Shown in pieces: positions 63,535-64,000 of a DNA stretch of 64,000 nt. The DNA is from Methanococcoides sp. AM1. Its GTDB lineage: Archaea; Halobacteriota; Methanosarcinia; Methanosarcinales; Methanosarcinaceae. Made by a program: the position numbers and the translations under genes. The stretch covers positions 124,001 to 188,000 of the forward strand of contig NZ_CAAGSW010000003.1 in assembly GCF_900774055.1 (NCBI RefSeq), in the 5' to 3' direction. Numbering within the stretch: position 1 is the first letter of the stretch; each line of letters begins with the position of its first letter. The notes under the pieces are model-generated. The model did not search any database and was not told where the DNA came from. It worked only from the letters and a program-made list of their open reading frames with translations.

Positions 63535-64000
63535 ATGGAAAAGTTCAGGGGTATGGTTGTACAAACTATTAAAAAGTGGAACGCTGACGACGGTATATCT
63601 TTCAGTGCAGCTCTCTCATTTTATTTAATAGTCAGTCTTCCTTCCTTACTTTTGTTTTCATTATCAATTGGTGGAATGTTCCTGAAAGTGGAACGACTTC
63701 AGGCAACAATTATCGAGTACATTTCACCTTTTGCAGATGAAGAGATCATAAACTCATTGAACCTGCTTTTCCAGCAATTACCGGAAACAAGTTCCCTTAC
63801 CTTTGGATTGATGATCAGTTTCTTACTTTTTCTTTGGAGTGCTGGCAATATCTTTTTGCATTTCCAGAAAACGATCAATAAGATGTGGGGAGTTTTAGAG
63901 TATGAAAAAGGATTTGTTCGAAGAATTTTTAATAAACGTATTTCTTCATTTGTTGCGGTTTTTATATTTAGCTTGTTATTTATAATGAGCATTCTTGCCG
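63535..64000 (+). CDS. YihY/BrkB family membrane protein (5' part; runs off the window)
   Basis: At least 155 residues from ATG 63535, still open at the right edge. The N-terminus matches YihY/BrkB (formerly misnamed RNase BN): IKKWNADDGISFSAALSFYL followed by a membrane helix, then FLLFLWSAGNIFLHFQKTIN, MWGVLEYEKGFVRRIFNKR and another helix. These are polytopic membrane proteins whose function is not firmly known. There is no strong ribosome binding site before the ATG. Confidence 0.85.
   Translation, partial: MEKFRGMVVQTIKKWNADDGISFSAALSFYLIVSLPSLLLFSLSIGGMFLKVERLQATIIEYISPFADEEIINSLNLLFQQLPETSSLTFGLMISFLLFLWSAGNIFLHFQKTINKMWGVLEYEKGFVRRIFNKRISSFVAVFIFSLLFIMSILA

Overview
The window looks like the chromosome of a methylotrophic, salt-adapted methanogen of the Methanosarcinaceae (Methanococcoides/Methanolobus-like). 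The informational genes are archaeal (rpoF, rpl21e, pus10-trmY, archaeal LonB, GHMP-type shikimate kinase). There is an N-epsilon-acetyl-beta-lysine osmolyte pair (ablA/ablB), PGF-pre-PGF type surface proteins, many ferredoxin-linked 2-oxoacid oxidoreductases, and TATA-like AT boxes with GGAGG/GAGGTG ribosome binding sites. Of 58 coding sequences whose stop can be read, 33 end in TAA, 25 in TGA and none in TAG. That is the pattern expected where UAG is read as pyrrolysine.

Layout. 1-12.1 kb is central carbon metabolism: a pncB tail, acnB and acnA converging on a pair of hairpins, citrate synthase behind acnA, a rubredoxin-FMN oxidoreductase fusion, a VOC protein and a two-gene 2-oxoacid:ferredoxin oxidoreductase (korAB). 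12.2-20.5 kb is mixed: LysE exporter, membrane proteins, a P2-type ATPase, a tandem pair of secreted proteins with duplicated promoter regions, and a response regulator-PAS protein. 20.7-27.2 kb holds the overlapping lonB-tldD-pmbA operon and aroK-chorismate mutase-purE. 27.2-31.4 kb has two tandem hydantoinase A/oxoprolinase paralogues. 31.5-36.5 kb is one minus-strand information-processing run: trmY-pus10-rpl21e-rpoF-DUF655-ksgA-prmC. 36.7-45.5 kb has a CNNM-like protein, a META lipoprotein, a nitroreductase-like protein, a TIGR00266 protein, a phosphoesterase, an RNase Z-like hydrolase, tRNA-Leu(UAA) and ablAB. 45.5-51.3 kb is a decaying accessory stretch with a multi-PAS kinase and several gene remnants. 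51.3-58 kb is an amino acid/organic acid module: a three-gene 2-oxoacid:ferredoxin oxidoreductase, a Glu/Leu-type dehydrogenase, an AMP-forming acyl-CoA synthetase and a THEP1 NTPase. 58.5-64 kb has YggS, a Gdx-type SMR exporter with a GbsR-like regulator, small conserved proteins, a methyltransferase, an internally duplicated unknown protein and the start of a YihY/BrkB protein.

How the genes fit together. Citrate synthase plus aconitase feed the oxidative branch to 2-oxoglutarate that these methanogens use for glutamate. KorAB and the 51-54 kb enzyme interconvert 2-oxoacids and acyl-CoAs with ferredoxin. The 51-57 kb genes can be drawn as organic acid to acyl-CoA to 2-oxoacid to amino acid, or the reverse. 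Pus10 and TrmY act in sequence on tRNA position 54. LonB, TldD and PmbA form a likely protein-to-peptide degradation line.

Most notable: the acyl-CoA synthetase reading frame is complete from end to end except for one in-frame TAG at codon 167, a candidate pyrrolysine codon in a metabolic enzyme unrelated to methylamine methyltransferases. Also notable are a TGA-interrupted RimB-like protease remnant, a chimeric alcohol dehydrogenase/VOC remnant, a degraded fragment that resembles a Cas1 C-terminus with a matching tail 5.5 kb away, and a 57-residue zinc-ribbon gene with a strong ribosome binding site.
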